NCBI GenBank assembly: GCA_964383365.1
Contig: CAYLHF010000019.1
Location: 1 to 60,829 of the forward strand
DNA from: CAYLHF01 sp964383365
GTDB taxonomy: Bacteria; Bacteroidota; Rhodothermia; Rhodothermales; UBA10348
Length of the DNA: 60,829 bases
Reading direction: 5' to 3'
The translations under genes were made by a program, and so were the position numbers. The notes under the pieces were generated by a model. That model saw only the letters and a program-made list of their open reading frames with translations. It did not search any database and was not told the DNA's origin. Below, piece after piece: positions 8,083 to 17,129 of this stretch. Position 1 is the stretch's first letter, and every line of letters starts with the position of its first letter.

Positions 8083-9462
8083 CTAGCGATAGACCACCAT
8101 CCGCTTTAATTCCGCTCCATCTCCCATGTCAATCAGGTAAAAATAGTTGCCTGATGATACCGGCTGTCCGGATTCATTTTTCCCGTCCCACAGAACCGAA
8201 TATGATCCTGAAGGCTGAAAACCTCTGAACAGCCGCCGGACATGCCGGCCTTTTAGCGAGTAGATCTCTATACGAACATCTGATGGGCGGAAGAGCTCAT
8301 AGTCGATCGTCGTTTGCTGCGAAAACGGATTGGGATAGTTCTGTTCAATACGGAACGAGCGGGGGAGTTCGGGTTGTCCTTGAATGGCTGTCGAACTGAC
8401 GTGTCCGCTGAACCGATAAACTCGTCTGCCGACGGCGAAAGCGAGCGTGTCGCTGACAGTAAAAATTCGATTTACTTTTCCGTCGAGTTGGCCCGTGTGG
8501 GTTGTGGGTGAATAGTCTGCGATCTGCGTCCATGTCTGTCCGCCGTCGATCGTCACCGATGTGGTACCGCGTCCGCTGGCCCATCCGGTATCAGGCGTTA
8601 CAAACCCTATACCTTGAAGTCCCAGCCGCTGCGTGCTACCTGCGATACCAAGTTCTGACCATGTCAGACCGCCGTCAACAGTTTTCAGGACCTTGGCGGG
8701 TCTGGATTCATCATTTGTCGAATATTCGATGGAGGCATAGCCTACGTCCCGGGTGGGGAAGGTCAGTTTCCACCCCCATTCTCCGTGAATTCCACTCTCG
8801 CGATTCGTCCTGTGGACTATACGCCATGTCGACCCTCCATCAGTTGTTCGCAGCACGACGGCATCTCCGTCAAAATTCTTCCCTGTACCACCAAGGGCGA
8901 TGCCCGTAAGCTCATCAAAAAAGTACACATCGATTAGCACCGCGGCCCACGGCGACATATCGAGTCCCGTCCAGGACTCTCCTCCGTCCGAAGTCCTGAT
9001 AAACGTGGGCGCACCGAAAAAAGCACCGACCCCGACGGTCACGTTCTCATCCACAGACCATAGACCGCACAGGGCTTCCGGTTTTGTACCGGAAATTCGA
9101 GTCGTAATGTTGATCCATGTCTGCCCGCCATCACGCGTTTCGAGCAGGACATCTTCAGGAGTGAACAATGTCCCGGCGAATCCGATCTGCTCACCGGTAA
9201 AGGAAATGCTTCTGAAGGCATACGTACCTGCTGCATCGAGTTGTAGATTCCAGGAAGCTCCGCTGTCGGATGTCTTATAAATTTTTCCACCCAGATTGGC
9301 AATCCACCCCGTATTGGCATCAATGAATACCACGTCATCATGCCGGGAATTCCCGACGTCCCGGGTATCCGGTCCATTTTCGAGGAAAGACCAAACGCCT
9401 GACTGAGCCTGGATTTCGAGAGGCAGAGACGCGATTATGACCGCAAGAACAAACGATTTCAT
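8083..9462 (-). CDS. T9SS-exported YCF48-type beta-propeller protein (copy 2)
   Basis: The 459-residue product has the same architecture as its downstream neighbour: signal peptide ending 'PLEIQAQ', six Asp-box repeats ('TSDSGASW', 'TRDGGQTW', 'TSDGGESW', 'TTDGGSTW', 'TVDGGLTW', 'TIDGGQTW') and a C-terminal sorting domain ('NYPNPFSQQTTIDYEL', 'SSGNYFYLIDMG'). The two align along their full length, so they arose by tandem duplication and then diverged substantially. The start codon overlaps the stop of the upstream PLP enzyme (ATGA), showing translational coupling and a common operon. What the propeller recognises is unknown. Confidence 0.9.
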   Translation of the reverse strand: MKSFVLAVIIASLPLEIQAQSGVWSFLENGPDTRDVGNSRHDDVVFIDANTGWIANLGGKIYKTSDSGASWNLQLDAAGTYAFRSISFTGEQIGFAGTLFTPEDVLLETRDGGQTWINITTRISGTKPEALCGLWSVDENVTVGVGAFFGAPTFIRTSDGGESWTGLDMSPWAAVLIDVYFFDELTGIALGGTGKNFDGDAVVLRTTDGGSTWRIVHRTNRESGIHGEWGWKLTFPTRDVGYASIEYSTNDESRPAKVLKTVDGGLTWSELGIAGSTQRLGLQGIGFVTPDTGWASGRGTTSVTIDGGQTWTQIADYSPTTHTGQLDGKVNRIFTVSDTLAFAVGRRVYRFSGHVSSTAIQGQPELPRSFRIEQNYPNPFSQQTTIDYELFRPSDVRIEIYSLKGRHVRRLFRGFQPSGSYSVLWDGKNESGQPVSSGNYFYLIDMGDGAELKRMVVYR

Positions 9463-10688
9463 GCCATTTTTCCGAGTGCGTTAGAAAGATCAGCGATGAG
9501 GTCGTCCGGCGATTCCAATCCGACCGATATTCTCATATCACCCACGGAAATACCCATGTTGTTGAATTGATCCGGTGCCAGTTCCTTGCTGTAGCTGATG
9601 GCCGGCGCATAGATCAGACTCTCGTGTCCTCCCCAACTGACTCCGATGAGGAAGAGACTGAGGTTGTCAAAAAATTGCTTGATCTCCGGGAGTTCATCGC
9701 TATCCAGTTCGAATCCCATCAGACCCGTGTATCCCGTCATCTGCGATCGGCCGAGCGCATACTGTGGGTGAGATTCTAGTCCGGGATAGCGTACACTACG
9801 GACCTTCGGATGGTCTTCGAGAAAGAGGGCTACAGCCATGGCACTGTCAGAATGCTGACGCATCCGTGCCGGAAAACTTCTGAGGCTTCGAAGAAGAAGC
9901 CAGGCATCGAGAGGAGACATTATACCTCCGAGTAATTCTCCCTCGCGGGTACTCAGATCCGCTATCAACTCGGCATTCCCAATGACGATTCCCGCGACAA
10001 TATCGCTATGCCCCGCCAGGTATTTAGAGACGGAGTGAATGCTGAGATCAATCCCCATTTCGAGCGGTTTCTGGTAGAGAGGTGTTGCCCACGTGTTATC
10101 GATCACTGTAGCAATTCCTCGCGACCGTGCCAAATCAGCTACCCCACGAATATCCTGAAGTGAAAAGACTGCCGATGAAGGGCTCTCCAGATAGATTAGC
10201 CTCGTGTCCGGTCTTATGGCCGCTTCAAATTGTGCGACCGATTCACCGGTAACGAACGTAGTCTGGATACCCATCTTCTCTCTCAAATACACGTGCAAGA
10301 GATTGTTGGCGGGTCCGTACACATTCTTTATGCAGATGACATGGTCTCCTGCCCGGCAGAAATGCATCACGGAGGCAGATATCGCCGCCATGCCTGAGCC
10401 GAATAACCGGGCATCTTCTCCTCCAGCCAGTGCCGCTATTTTTTGCTCGACAAGTCGAACGGTAGGATTCGAAACACGTGAATATATCGGTCGCTTCCGA
10501 CGGTCCGTAAAGGCATGGTCAATATCGTCCCAGGAATCGAAGGTAAAGAGGGAACTCAGATAAATAGGAGGGACGACCGCACCGATATGACCACTCCCGG
10601 ATTCGTCGTGCATCAACATCGATTCGCGGGAGAGGGAAGACCTCTGCATTCCTTCTGGTTCATCACTATGTGAAGAATGATTACTCAT
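9459..10688 (-). CDS. PLP-dependent trans-sulfuration enzyme (Cys/Met metabolism family)
   Basis: The 409-residue product belongs to the family of cystathionine gamma-synthase, cystathionine beta/gamma-lyase and methionine gamma-lyase. Visible are 'PIYSRVSNPT' (Tyr69 and Arg71, the phosphate contact from the partner subunit), 'GSGMAAISA', Asp197 in 'VIDNTWATP' that holds the pyridine nitrogen, and the PLP lysine K222 in 'SVSKYLAGHSD'. The frame is open further upstream but that part overlaps NhaC; the ATG at 10688, 14 bp after the NhaC stop, is the sensible start. Which of the reactions it performs cannot be decided from sequence alone. It is cytoplasmic, between an antiporter and two exported propellers in one operon. 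Confidence 0.92.
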   Translation of the reverse strand: MSNHSSHSDEPEGMQRSSLSRESMLMHDESGSGHIGAVVPPIYLSSLFTFDSWDDIDHAFTDRRKRPIYSRVSNPTVRLVEQKIAALAGGEDARLFGSGMAAISASVMHFCRAGDHVICIKNVYGPANNLLHVYLREKMGIQTTFVTGESVAQFEAAIRPDTRLIYLESPSSAVFSLQDIRGVADLARSRGIATVIDNTWATPLYQKPLEMGIDLSIHSVSKYLAGHSDIVAGIVIGNAELIADLSTREGELLGGIMSPLDAWLLLRSLRSFPARMRQHSDSAMAVALFLEDHPKVRSVRYPGLESHPQYALGRSQMTGYTGLMGFELDSDELPEIKQFFDNLSLFLIGVSWGGHESLIYAPAISYSKELAPDQFNNMGISVGDMRISVGLESPDDLIADLSNALGKMA

Positions 10689-10702
10689 TTGCGTAAAAGG
10701 TC

Positions 10703-12184
10703 TTATTTCGAATCCAATTCCGGATCTCCGTCGACAGTAATCGAGTCTGCTTCGCCGTAGAAACACCCGATGCCCAGAATGGCTACCAAGGGGGCGACGA
10801 CGAAGTTCGCCAGTGAAAGAAGCTGCCAGTGCCAATAGTGCTCCCACGGGACTCCGAGCGTCGCGACCATGAATACAGATGTCGCGTGCCAGGGAACGAG
10901 GCTCTCGAGCATGGTCCCGGTATCTTCAAGAGAACGGGACAATACTTTACGAGGTATGCGAAGTCGTTCAAATCTTGACAGGAAAGCGTCTCCTACGATA
11001 AAACTTGTTGCGTACTGGTTCGAGGTCATTGCGTTTGTGAATGCTGTCGCACCCAACGCGGACAAAATCGTACTCGATCGAGTCGATGCAAATGAAAAAA
11101 CACGGTCTACTACAACCGGCATCGCATCGATCAAGTCAATCGTTCCTATAAAAAAGAAAACCAGGAACGCCACGAAGATGGCCTCGCTCATGGAGTAGAG
11201 TCCTCCGCGATTGACCAGTTCAGTTGTTTGTTTCGGGATATCGCTCATCCAGACTGCCATGTCAGCAGAAAACCCCCGATTGAGAGATTGCAGGATGTCG
11301 GCAAGCGTGAACTGCTGAATCAGGAGGGCCAGTACCGTCGCAGATAGTATGGATAGAAGCAGGGTCGGAATCGTTGGCTGCTTTCTCAAGGATCCGACGA
11401 GTACGATGGCCGGTGGAATCAGCAACCAGAGGCTGAAACGAAACATGGTCTGGAGCGAAGCCTGAAACTCTACCAATGCTGACGACGAAATAACGCCTCC
11501 TCCGGGAGGATAGATGAATCCCAGAATAAAAAACCCGATGGTGGCTATAATCGCGGAGGGGATGGTTGTGACCATCATGGATCTGATGTGATCGAATAGA
11601 TCTACTCGCGCAGCCAGGGCGGCAAGATTAGTGGTGTCCGACAAGGGAGACATTTTATCTCCAAAATAGGCGCCTCCGATGATCGCACCGGCCGTTATTC
11701 CCAAATTGGCACCGATTGCGCCGGCAATTCCAATGAGGACGACTCCTATGGTGCCGGCGGATCCCCAACTGGTTCCCGTTAGTGTCGAAAAGATGATCGG
11801 AATCAGGAAGGCGAATACATAGATCAGAGAAGGCCGGATTATTTCAATTCCCCAGGACACCAGCATCGGAATGGTACCCGCAACCATCCAACTGGATACG
11901 ATCACTCCGATCGCAAACAGGATGAAAAATGCTGCCATCGCATCAGACATTTTTTGTACGACGGAAGCTTCAATTTCCTTCCAGGTAAATCCCAGCCATG
12001 CCATTTCGGCGACAGCAAATACAGCGGCAAAAACGAATACAATTTCGAGAGGAAAAGCCGTTTGGCCGAGAAAGTGCGGCCTCAGGACCAGCCCATAAAG
12101 GACCAGGACCAGTAAAAAAAGAATAGGGAGGAGGGCATGAATGAACCGAACCGCCTTCTTTTCCTCTGAATGTATACCCATCAT
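10703..12184 (-). CDS. nhaC: NhaC-family Na+/H+ antiporter
   Basis: This 493-residue membrane protein has around 11-12 hydrophobic segments and the NhaC family block 'GTSWGSAGTIGVV' followed by 'GAIIGGAYFGDKMSPLSDTT'. It should exchange Na+ for H+ across the inner membrane; some family members instead exchange organic acids such as malate and lactate. The start overlaps the stop of the alpha/beta hydrolase by four bases (a second ATG lies one codon in). The PLP enzyme follows after 14 bp. Because a Cys/Met-type PLP enzyme is coupled to it, an amino-acid-related substrate is possible, but that is inference. Confidence 0.9.
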   Translation of the reverse strand: MMGIHSEEKKAVRFIHALLPILFLLVLVLYGLVLRPHFLGQTAFPLEIVFVFAAVFAVAEMAWLGFTWKEIEASVVQKMSDAMAAFFILFAIGVIVSSWMVAGTIPMLVSWGIEIIRPSLIYVFAFLIPIIFSTLTGTSWGSAGTIGVVLIGIAGAIGANLGITAGAIIGGAYFGDKMSPLSDTTNLAALAARVDLFDHIRSMMVTTIPSAIIATIGFFILGFIYPPGGGVISSSALVEFQASLQTMFRFSLWLLIPPAIVLVGSLRKQPTIPTLLLSILSATVLALLIQQFTLADILQSLNRGFSADMAVWMSDIPKQTTELVNRGGLYSMSEAIFVAFLVFFFIGTIDLIDAMPVVVDRVFSFASTRSSTILSALGATAFTNAMTSNQYATSFIVGDAFLSRFERLRIPRKVLSRSLEDTGTMLESLVPWHATSVFMVATLGVPWEHYWHWQLLSLANFVVAPLVAILGIGCFYGEADSITVDGDPELDSK

Positions 12185-13161
12185 TCCGACGTTTCCACCA
12201 GGTTGCTTGCCGAGCCCTGTGCACCATCGAATACGCCGGAAAGAAAACGGACAATCTCCGGATTTACCTCATCGGACTTTTCCAGAATTGGAAGGTGTCC
12301 GGATGAGTCGACCGGGATAAACGTGGCAGGGACCAGCGATCTTACTTCCTCGCTGAGAGCGAATGGTAATGTACGGTCTTCGCGCCCCCAGATGAGCAGG
12401 ACAGGAATTCCTGACGCTCCGACGGATCGAAAATCCGCCGGATGATCTACCGGTGCGTAATGATAGCCCACCGATACACGAGAAAACCTGAATCCGGAAT
12501 AGTGCATCTGATCTTTGTATCGGTCCACCCAGTCCGGGAAGTTTTCCGGATGCAAGAAGTCGTCCAGTTGTCCCGAGGCCGTCTCGTCCTGCGATCGGAA
12601 CACGAAGTAGAGGCGGGCAAGCCATTCCGGAAGTTCAGGGGCAGCGTAGCTCCTGTGGGCCGGGTCGATCCAGACAATTGCTGACACCCGGTCCGGATTT
12701 GCTGCGGCGTATCCGGCGGTCACCCAACCACCCATTGATAAGCCCGCCAGATAGACCGGAGCCTCGATTTCCAGCATATTCAATAGATCATTCAGTTGCC
12801 GGTTATATAATTCCGGAGTGTGGGGTATACGCGGTCGGTCCGACAGTCCCCGTCCGTAATAGTTATACCGGAGTACACGGAAACCTGCCTTTGTAAGTGC
12901 TGAAAACGTCGGATCCCAGATATAGAACGGAACGCTGGCTCCTGAGGCCAGAACGACGACCTGGGCAGAATCGGGTCCGAATAGTTCATACTCGGTCACA
13001 CCGTCGGAGAGTCTGGCGAACGAGGACGTGGAATTCGATCGAACGGCATCCGTTATCTCCGACCGTTCCCAATCCAGCAGGCGGTAGGCGATGATCGTAC
13101 CCGTACACACAACCAACAGAAGAAGGGCGACAATGAACAGAAAACGTCGGAGATACTTCAT
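12181..13161 (-). CDS. Alpha/beta hydrolase, membrane-anchored or exported
   Basis: The 326-residue product starts with a single hydrophobic segment (about 5-28), which is either an anchor or an uncleaved signal. The alpha/beta hydrolase core then shows the nucleophile elbow 'GLSMGG' with Ser142, a late acid in 'IWGREDRTLPF' and the catalytic histidine in 'DSSGHLPILE'. 'YYGRGLSDRP' is the usual oxyanion-side motif. It probably hydrolyses a small ester, lactone or amide in the periplasm. It is the first gene of the operon with nhaC, the PLP enzyme and two propellers, with a four-base overlap to nhaC. Confidence 0.9.
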   Translation of the reverse strand: MKYLRRFLFIVALLLLVVCTGTIIAYRLLDWERSEITDAVRSNSTSSFARLSDGVTEYELFGPDSAQVVVLASGASVPFYIWDPTFSALTKAGFRVLRYNYYGRGLSDRPRIPHTPELYNRQLNDLLNMLEIEAPVYLAGLSMGGWVTAGYAAANPDRVSAIVWIDPAHRSYAAPELPEWLARLYFVFRSQDETASGQLDDFLHPENFPDWVDRYKDQMHYSGFRFSRVSVGYHYAPVDHPADFRSVGASGIPVLLIWGREDRTLPFALSEEVRSLVPATFIPVDSSGHLPILEKSDEVNPEIVRFLSGVFDGAQGSASNLVETSE

Positions 13162-13252
13162 CCGTAATCGATGGGTTACTGACCGATTACAATCTAGCCG
13201 TCTGGATCACTCCAAACAACTGTCTATTCATATCTGATGGCTTCGGCAGGCT

Positions 13253-13627
13253 TTATTCGGTATCCAGACAGGACTTCACGGCCTCGATCAGTTTGGCCGG
13301 CTCGATAGGTTTACGGAGCGTTATTTTTACTCCCATTCCTTTTGCCAGATTCAGATAATCCTTGGAGTTGAGAACCCTCCCGCCACCGGATATGGCAATG
13401 ATGGGAATGTCCGGGAACGCCTCCTTGGTTTCGATAATGGTTTCGATGCCTTCCTTCTGCGGCATTACAATGTCCGTTATCACCAAATCAATCGACTGCT
13501 CGTTCAAGATAGCAGCGACATAGGAGCCGTCTGAAACGGATGTGACTTCATATCCGGCCCTCGTCAGCGTCTTTACAAACACATCGAGAACCATGGCGTC
13601 GTCATCCACGACGAGTATATGCGACAT
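13253..13627 (-). CDS. Stand-alone response regulator receiver
   Basis: This 124-residue, single-domain CheY-like protein has the acidic pocket at D8-D10, phospho-acceptor D52 in 'VITDIVMP', switch Ser80 in 'IAISGGG' and Lys107 in 'LRKPI'. There is no output domain, so it must act by protein contact or as a phosphate relay. The gene is 31 bp after the histidine kinase gene and is surely its partner. Confidence 0.93.
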   Translation of the reverse strand: MSHILVVDDDAMVLDVFVKTLTRAGYEVTSVSDGSYVAAILNEQSIDLVITDIVMPQKEGIETIIETKEAFPDIPIIAISGGGRVLNSKDYLNLAKGMGVKITLRKPIEPAKLIEAVKSCLDTE

Positions 13628-13658
13628 TGATTTGAAACGGAGTCAATGAGTGGTGGCG

Positions 13659-14924
13659 TCAGAGCGATTGACCTTCAGAGTCCGGAATGTCGCGCGTATG
13701 ATCGAGATTTTCAATAGGCAGTACCACCACAAACGATGTAGTGGAAAGCCTGACATGTAATCGAATCACACCGCCCATTCCCTCAACGACGGATCGGACG
13801 ATGGGTAGCCCCAGACCGACACCGGCTCCCGAGGGTTTGGTCGAAAAGAGCGGGTCGAAAAGACGACTCCGATTACTCTCTGATATACCGAGGCCATCGT
13901 CGGTAACGGTAATCAGGGCAATTCGCGTCGAACTGATTTCCGGATATTCGCGATTTATATCCGAATCTACCTCTATCGTTCGCAATGAAATATGAACCGT
14001 ACTTCCTCCCTCTACCGCGGCTTCGACGGCATTTTCGTACAGGTGACCCAGGGCCGTCTCAAGCGCGTCTCTGTCCCCAAGCACGGGAGGACATCCGGGG
14101 TCGAGATCGAGCGTCGTCGTCACGTGATCATCCTGCTCTTTATCCAGACCTGCTACTGCCGTTCGGATGACCTCTTCAAGATCGACCGGCAATGCATTCA
14201 GGGACTCATCCATCACGAGTGTTTTCAGGTCAGCGACGAGCTGCGCGGCTTTCCCGGCGGATGTTCTGGCAGCCTGAAAATCATCCAGAGCGTTCGAATC
14301 TTCAGTCAGTGACTCGAGTCCAAGTTCCAGGTTACCCAGGACGCTCTGTAATACGTTGTTAAAGTCATGGGCGATTCGACCCGTAAGCGACGCGACTATC
14401 TCGTGGCTCCTGGCTCGCTGCAACTGAAGGGTCATTCTGGTTTGTTTTTCCTGTAATTTTATCCGGTCGGTTATATCCAGGAAAACGCCGAGAAGACCGG
14501 TGATGGTACCGCTCGCGTCGATCAGTGGTTCTCCAGCGGCGTGGACCCATATGGACTCGTCTTTCTTGATCTTGAAACGATGCTCGATATCGTACTTCTC
14601 GCCCGTGATGGTTGCCGCCAGGGCCTCTCCCACGCGATCTCGATCATCCGGATGAACCCGGGATATCAGATCTGAGGAAAAAAGTTGTCTGGTAGGATGC
14701 AGATCGAGGTGTGTTCGAACCTCCTGGCTTACGGTGACTTTATCGCTGTCATAATGCCACTCAATGTAACCGAATCCCGCCAGAGCATGTGCGCTGGTGG
14801 CTCGCTTCAGAGACCGACGCGTTTCTTCCAGGCTACTCCGAAATCGTCGAATGAATAGAAACAAGATTATTCCAACGACGATGAAGAGCCCATATCCAAT
14901 CCCAGGTAGGCTTCCGTCTGACAT
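13659..14924 (-). CDS. PAS-domain histidine kinase
   Basis: The 421-residue kinase has one N-terminal membrane segment (about 9-26), a PAS domain (about 45-155, ending 'FLDITDRIKL'), and a HisKA-like helix with phospho-acceptor H186 in 'IAHDFNNVLQ'. The ATPase domain carries N-box N298 ('YENAVEAA'), G1 'DDGLGI' and G2 'GAGVGLGL'. The 'HDFNN' box places it with hybrid-type PAS kinases that usually have a receiver fused or next door, and here the receiver is the following gene. With only a short periplasmic part, it likely senses something in the cytoplasm through PAS. Confidence 0.93.
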   Translation of the reverse strand: MSDGSLPGIGYGLFIVVGIILFLFIRRFRSSLEETRRSLKRATSAHALAGFGYIEWHYDSDKVTVSQEVRTHLDLHPTRQLFSSDLISRVHPDDRDRVGEALAATITGEKYDIEHRFKIKKDESIWVHAAGEPLIDASGTITGLLGVFLDITDRIKLQEKQTRMTLQLQRARSHEIVASLTGRIAHDFNNVLQSVLGNLELGLESLTEDSNALDDFQAARTSAGKAAQLVADLKTLVMDESLNALPVDLEEVIRTAVAGLDKEQDDHVTTTLDLDPGCPPVLGDRDALETALGHLYENAVEAAVEGGSTVHISLRTIEVDSDINREYPEISSTRIALITVTDDGLGISESNRSRLFDPLFSTKPSGAGVGLGLPIVRSVVEGMGGVIRLHVRLSTTSFVVVLPIENLDHTRDIPDSEGQSL

Positions 14925-15144
14925 GGTTGATACTCATAAACGGGTAAATCCGTGATCACCAGGCGCGAATGTAATCCGGAACCCCGACACTTGCCCTCTT
15001 TATTCCTCTATGTGGAGGACGGGAATCATCACTTTACTCGATAATTCAGAATTCGACGACCATTTTTCGGTAGCCGTCTGCCTGTGAAGTAGGTATAATA
15101 GGATCCGATCGTGAGGGCATGAACAATACCGGTACGGGAGAGAT

Positions 15145-16254
15145 ATGTCAAACGGGGGGCATGCGCCAGAATCAGAAACACACTGTCAGTCTGGTCTTCA
15201 GAGTCTGCCATCGACATCCACGATGGAGCGCGCCTTCATCGACCGGGACGCATCGTATAACGGCATTTTTGTCACCGCCGTCAGGACGACGGGTATTTTC
15301 TGTAAACCGGATTGCCCGGCTCGAAAACCCCTCATCAAGAATGTCGAGTTTTATGCGACACCTCGTGAGGCTCTCTTTGCCGGTTATAGACCGTGCTTAC
15401 GGTGTCGCCCCATGGTCTCAGGTGGGGTGCCTCCCGAGTGGCTCAAGCCGCTATTACTCTCGATAGAAGAAGATCCATCACGGAGGTGGAGGGACCAGGA
15501 TCTCAGGCAACGGAATCTATCTCCTGAGCGCGTTCGTAGATGGTTCAAGAACAATCACGGGATGACGTTTCAGGCATTCAACAGAGCAAGACGACTCTCT
15601 GTAGCGGTCGGTAGACTTAGAATAGGCGAATCTGTTACACAGGCAGCGTTTCATAGCGACTTCGAATCTCAGAGTGGATTCAACACGGCATTCAAACGGA
15701 CACACGGTATATCACCCTCTCAAATGGACGTTTCCAGCCCCGTATCAATGATTCGAATCGAGACGCCGATCGGCCAGATGATTGCCTGTGCGACAGAGGA
15801 GCGCATCTGTCTTCTCGAATTCTCAGATCGACGAATGATCGAAAAACAGTTGGATCGCGTTCGCAAGTATGTGAGCGAGACGATTATCTCCGGAGATAAT
15901 TACGTGCTCCAGAGTCTGTCAAGCGAACTCGATGCCTATTTTTCAGGCTCGCTTGTTGCATTCGAAACACCGATCAATGTCAGGGGGACTCCATTTCAGG
16001 AGCGGGTATGGAATGCCCTGTTGGAAGTACCGTACGGGACAACGATGGCGTACGGTGAATTGGCAGAGCGTCTCGGTGATCCGCTCGCAGTTCGAGCCGT
16101 CGCAAGAGCGAATGGCGACAACCGGATTGCGATACTCATCCCATGTCACAGAATCATTGGAGCGAACGGGAAATTAACCGGATACGGAGGAGGACTCTGG
16201 CGCAAGCAACGGCTTCTCGATGTCGAGAAACGTCAGCTCGGACTGGCTCTCTAG
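15145..16254 (+). CDS. ada: Ada: alkylation-responsive activator and O6-methylguanine methyltransferase
   Basis: All three parts of Ada are in this 369-residue product. The N-terminal zinc domain has Cys53 and Cys57 ('FCKPDCPARKP') and Cys84 and Cys87 ('CLRCRP'); one of these takes a methyl group from phosphotriesters to switch Ada into an activator. The AraC-type DNA-binding domain spans about 105-192. The C-terminal methyltransferase ends with 'IPCHRIIG', where Cys334 accepts methyl from O6-methylguanine. Length matches the family (about 350). The start at 15145 leaves a 30-residue lead, and ATG at 15223 is a credible alternative. It stands alone on the plus strand. Confidence 0.95.
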   Translation: MSNGGHAPESETHCQSGLQSLPSTSTMERAFIDRDASYNGIFVTAVRTTGIFCKPDCPARKPLIKNVEFYATPREALFAGYRPCLRCRPMVSGGVPPEWLKPLLLSIEEDPSRRWRDQDLRQRNLSPERVRRWFKNNHGMTFQAFNRARRLSVAVGRLRIGESVTQAAFHSDFESQSGFNTAFKRTHGISPSQMDVSSPVSMIRIETPIGQMIACATEERICLLEFSDRRMIEKQLDRVRKYVSETIISGDNYVLQSLSSELDAYFSGSLVAFETPINVRGTPFQERVWNALLEVPYGTTMAYGELAERLGDPLAVRAVARANGDNRIAILIPCHRIIGANGKLTGYGGGLWRKQRLLDVEKRQLGLAL

Positions 16255-16305
16255 GTCCACGTTATGGCGTGTAAGACCTGCACACCGGAAATCCGGCGAC
16301 CACTT

Positions 16306-17115
16306 TCAATTCCGGGATAGTCTGACGATCGCTGCAACGGCAAATAGGGCTCCGAGCATCGCTACAATGGACGCCCCGGCCGGAAAATCGAATGCCACAG
16401 AAAGATAGATACCGAACACCGCTCCGAGCACGCCAATAATCAGCCCGATCAAGACCACCATTTGGCGAGACCCGGATAGCATAATTGCGGCGACCGGTGG
16501 CACAACAATAAACGAGAAAACGGGTATCACGCCCCCGACGCGTACTGCCAGGACGATCGCGAGACCTATCGAGAGGTAAAACAGGAAATTCCAGACGTTG
16601 AATATTCCAATACCTTCGGTATCGTGATTCTCAAACTTTTCTGTGAGATCGAAAAATTGATTCCGGAAGACGAAGTGCATGACGCCCAATCCGGCGAAGA
16701 TACCCGCCGTCCACCAGATATTCGCTGTCGTCACAGTGAACAGACTACCAAAGAGTACTTCCTGAATGTCCGCGTCCCCGTGGGCGGCCTTGGATATAAG
16801 AAGCACCGTAATTGCAGAAGCGACGGCGTATACAATACCAATGATTGCCTCTACCTTCAGGCGCTTGTCCGACACCTTGATAAATGACATGAGGAAGGCA
16901 CCTACGAGCGTGAACACGGTTGCCACGACGGTCGGCTCCATTTCGAAATACGCAGCAAAGGCGACTCCGAGCATAGATATCTGACCGAGGGCAAGATCAA
17001 CGAAGACAATACCCCGCCCGACAACATGGGTCCCGAGATAGGAGAGTAGGAGTCCCATGACCACACTGATGATCAAGGCGGATCGTACAAAATCGAGGGC
17101 GAACATATCCAACAT
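16306..17115 (-). CDS. znuB: Zinc/manganese ABC transporter permease (ZnuB-like)
   Basis: This 269-residue protein has about eight membrane segments of the ABC-3 permease family: 'LLSYLGTHVVGRGIVFVDLA' near the start, then 'IVYAVASAITVLL' and 'PVFSFIVVPPVAA' near the end. It moves Zn2+, Mn2+ or Fe2+ across the inner membrane as a dimer. It follows the binding protein by 14 bp. No ATPase gene is next to it, which the transporter needs; it must lie elsewhere. The choice of zinc over manganese is not settled by the sequence. Confidence 0.9.
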   Translation of the reverse strand: MLDMFALDFVRSALIISVVMGLLLSYLGTHVVGRGIVFVDLALGQISMLGVAFAAYFEMEPTVVATVFTLVGAFLMSFIKVSDKRLKVEAIIGIVYAVASAITVLLISKAAHGDADIQEVLFGSLFTVTTANIWWTAGIFAGLGVMHFVFRNQFFDLTEKFENHDTEGIGIFNVWNFLFYLSIGLAIVLAVRVGGVIPVFSFIVVPPVAAIMLSGSRQMVVLIGLIIGVLGAVFGIYLSVAFDFPAGASIVAMLGALFAVAAIVRLSRN

Positions 17116-17129
17116 GAGGACGGACTGCT

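Noticed and set aside
15029..15217. 62-residue minus-strand gene before ada
   Set aside because: Overlaps the ada start region and shows no family or signal; likely chance.
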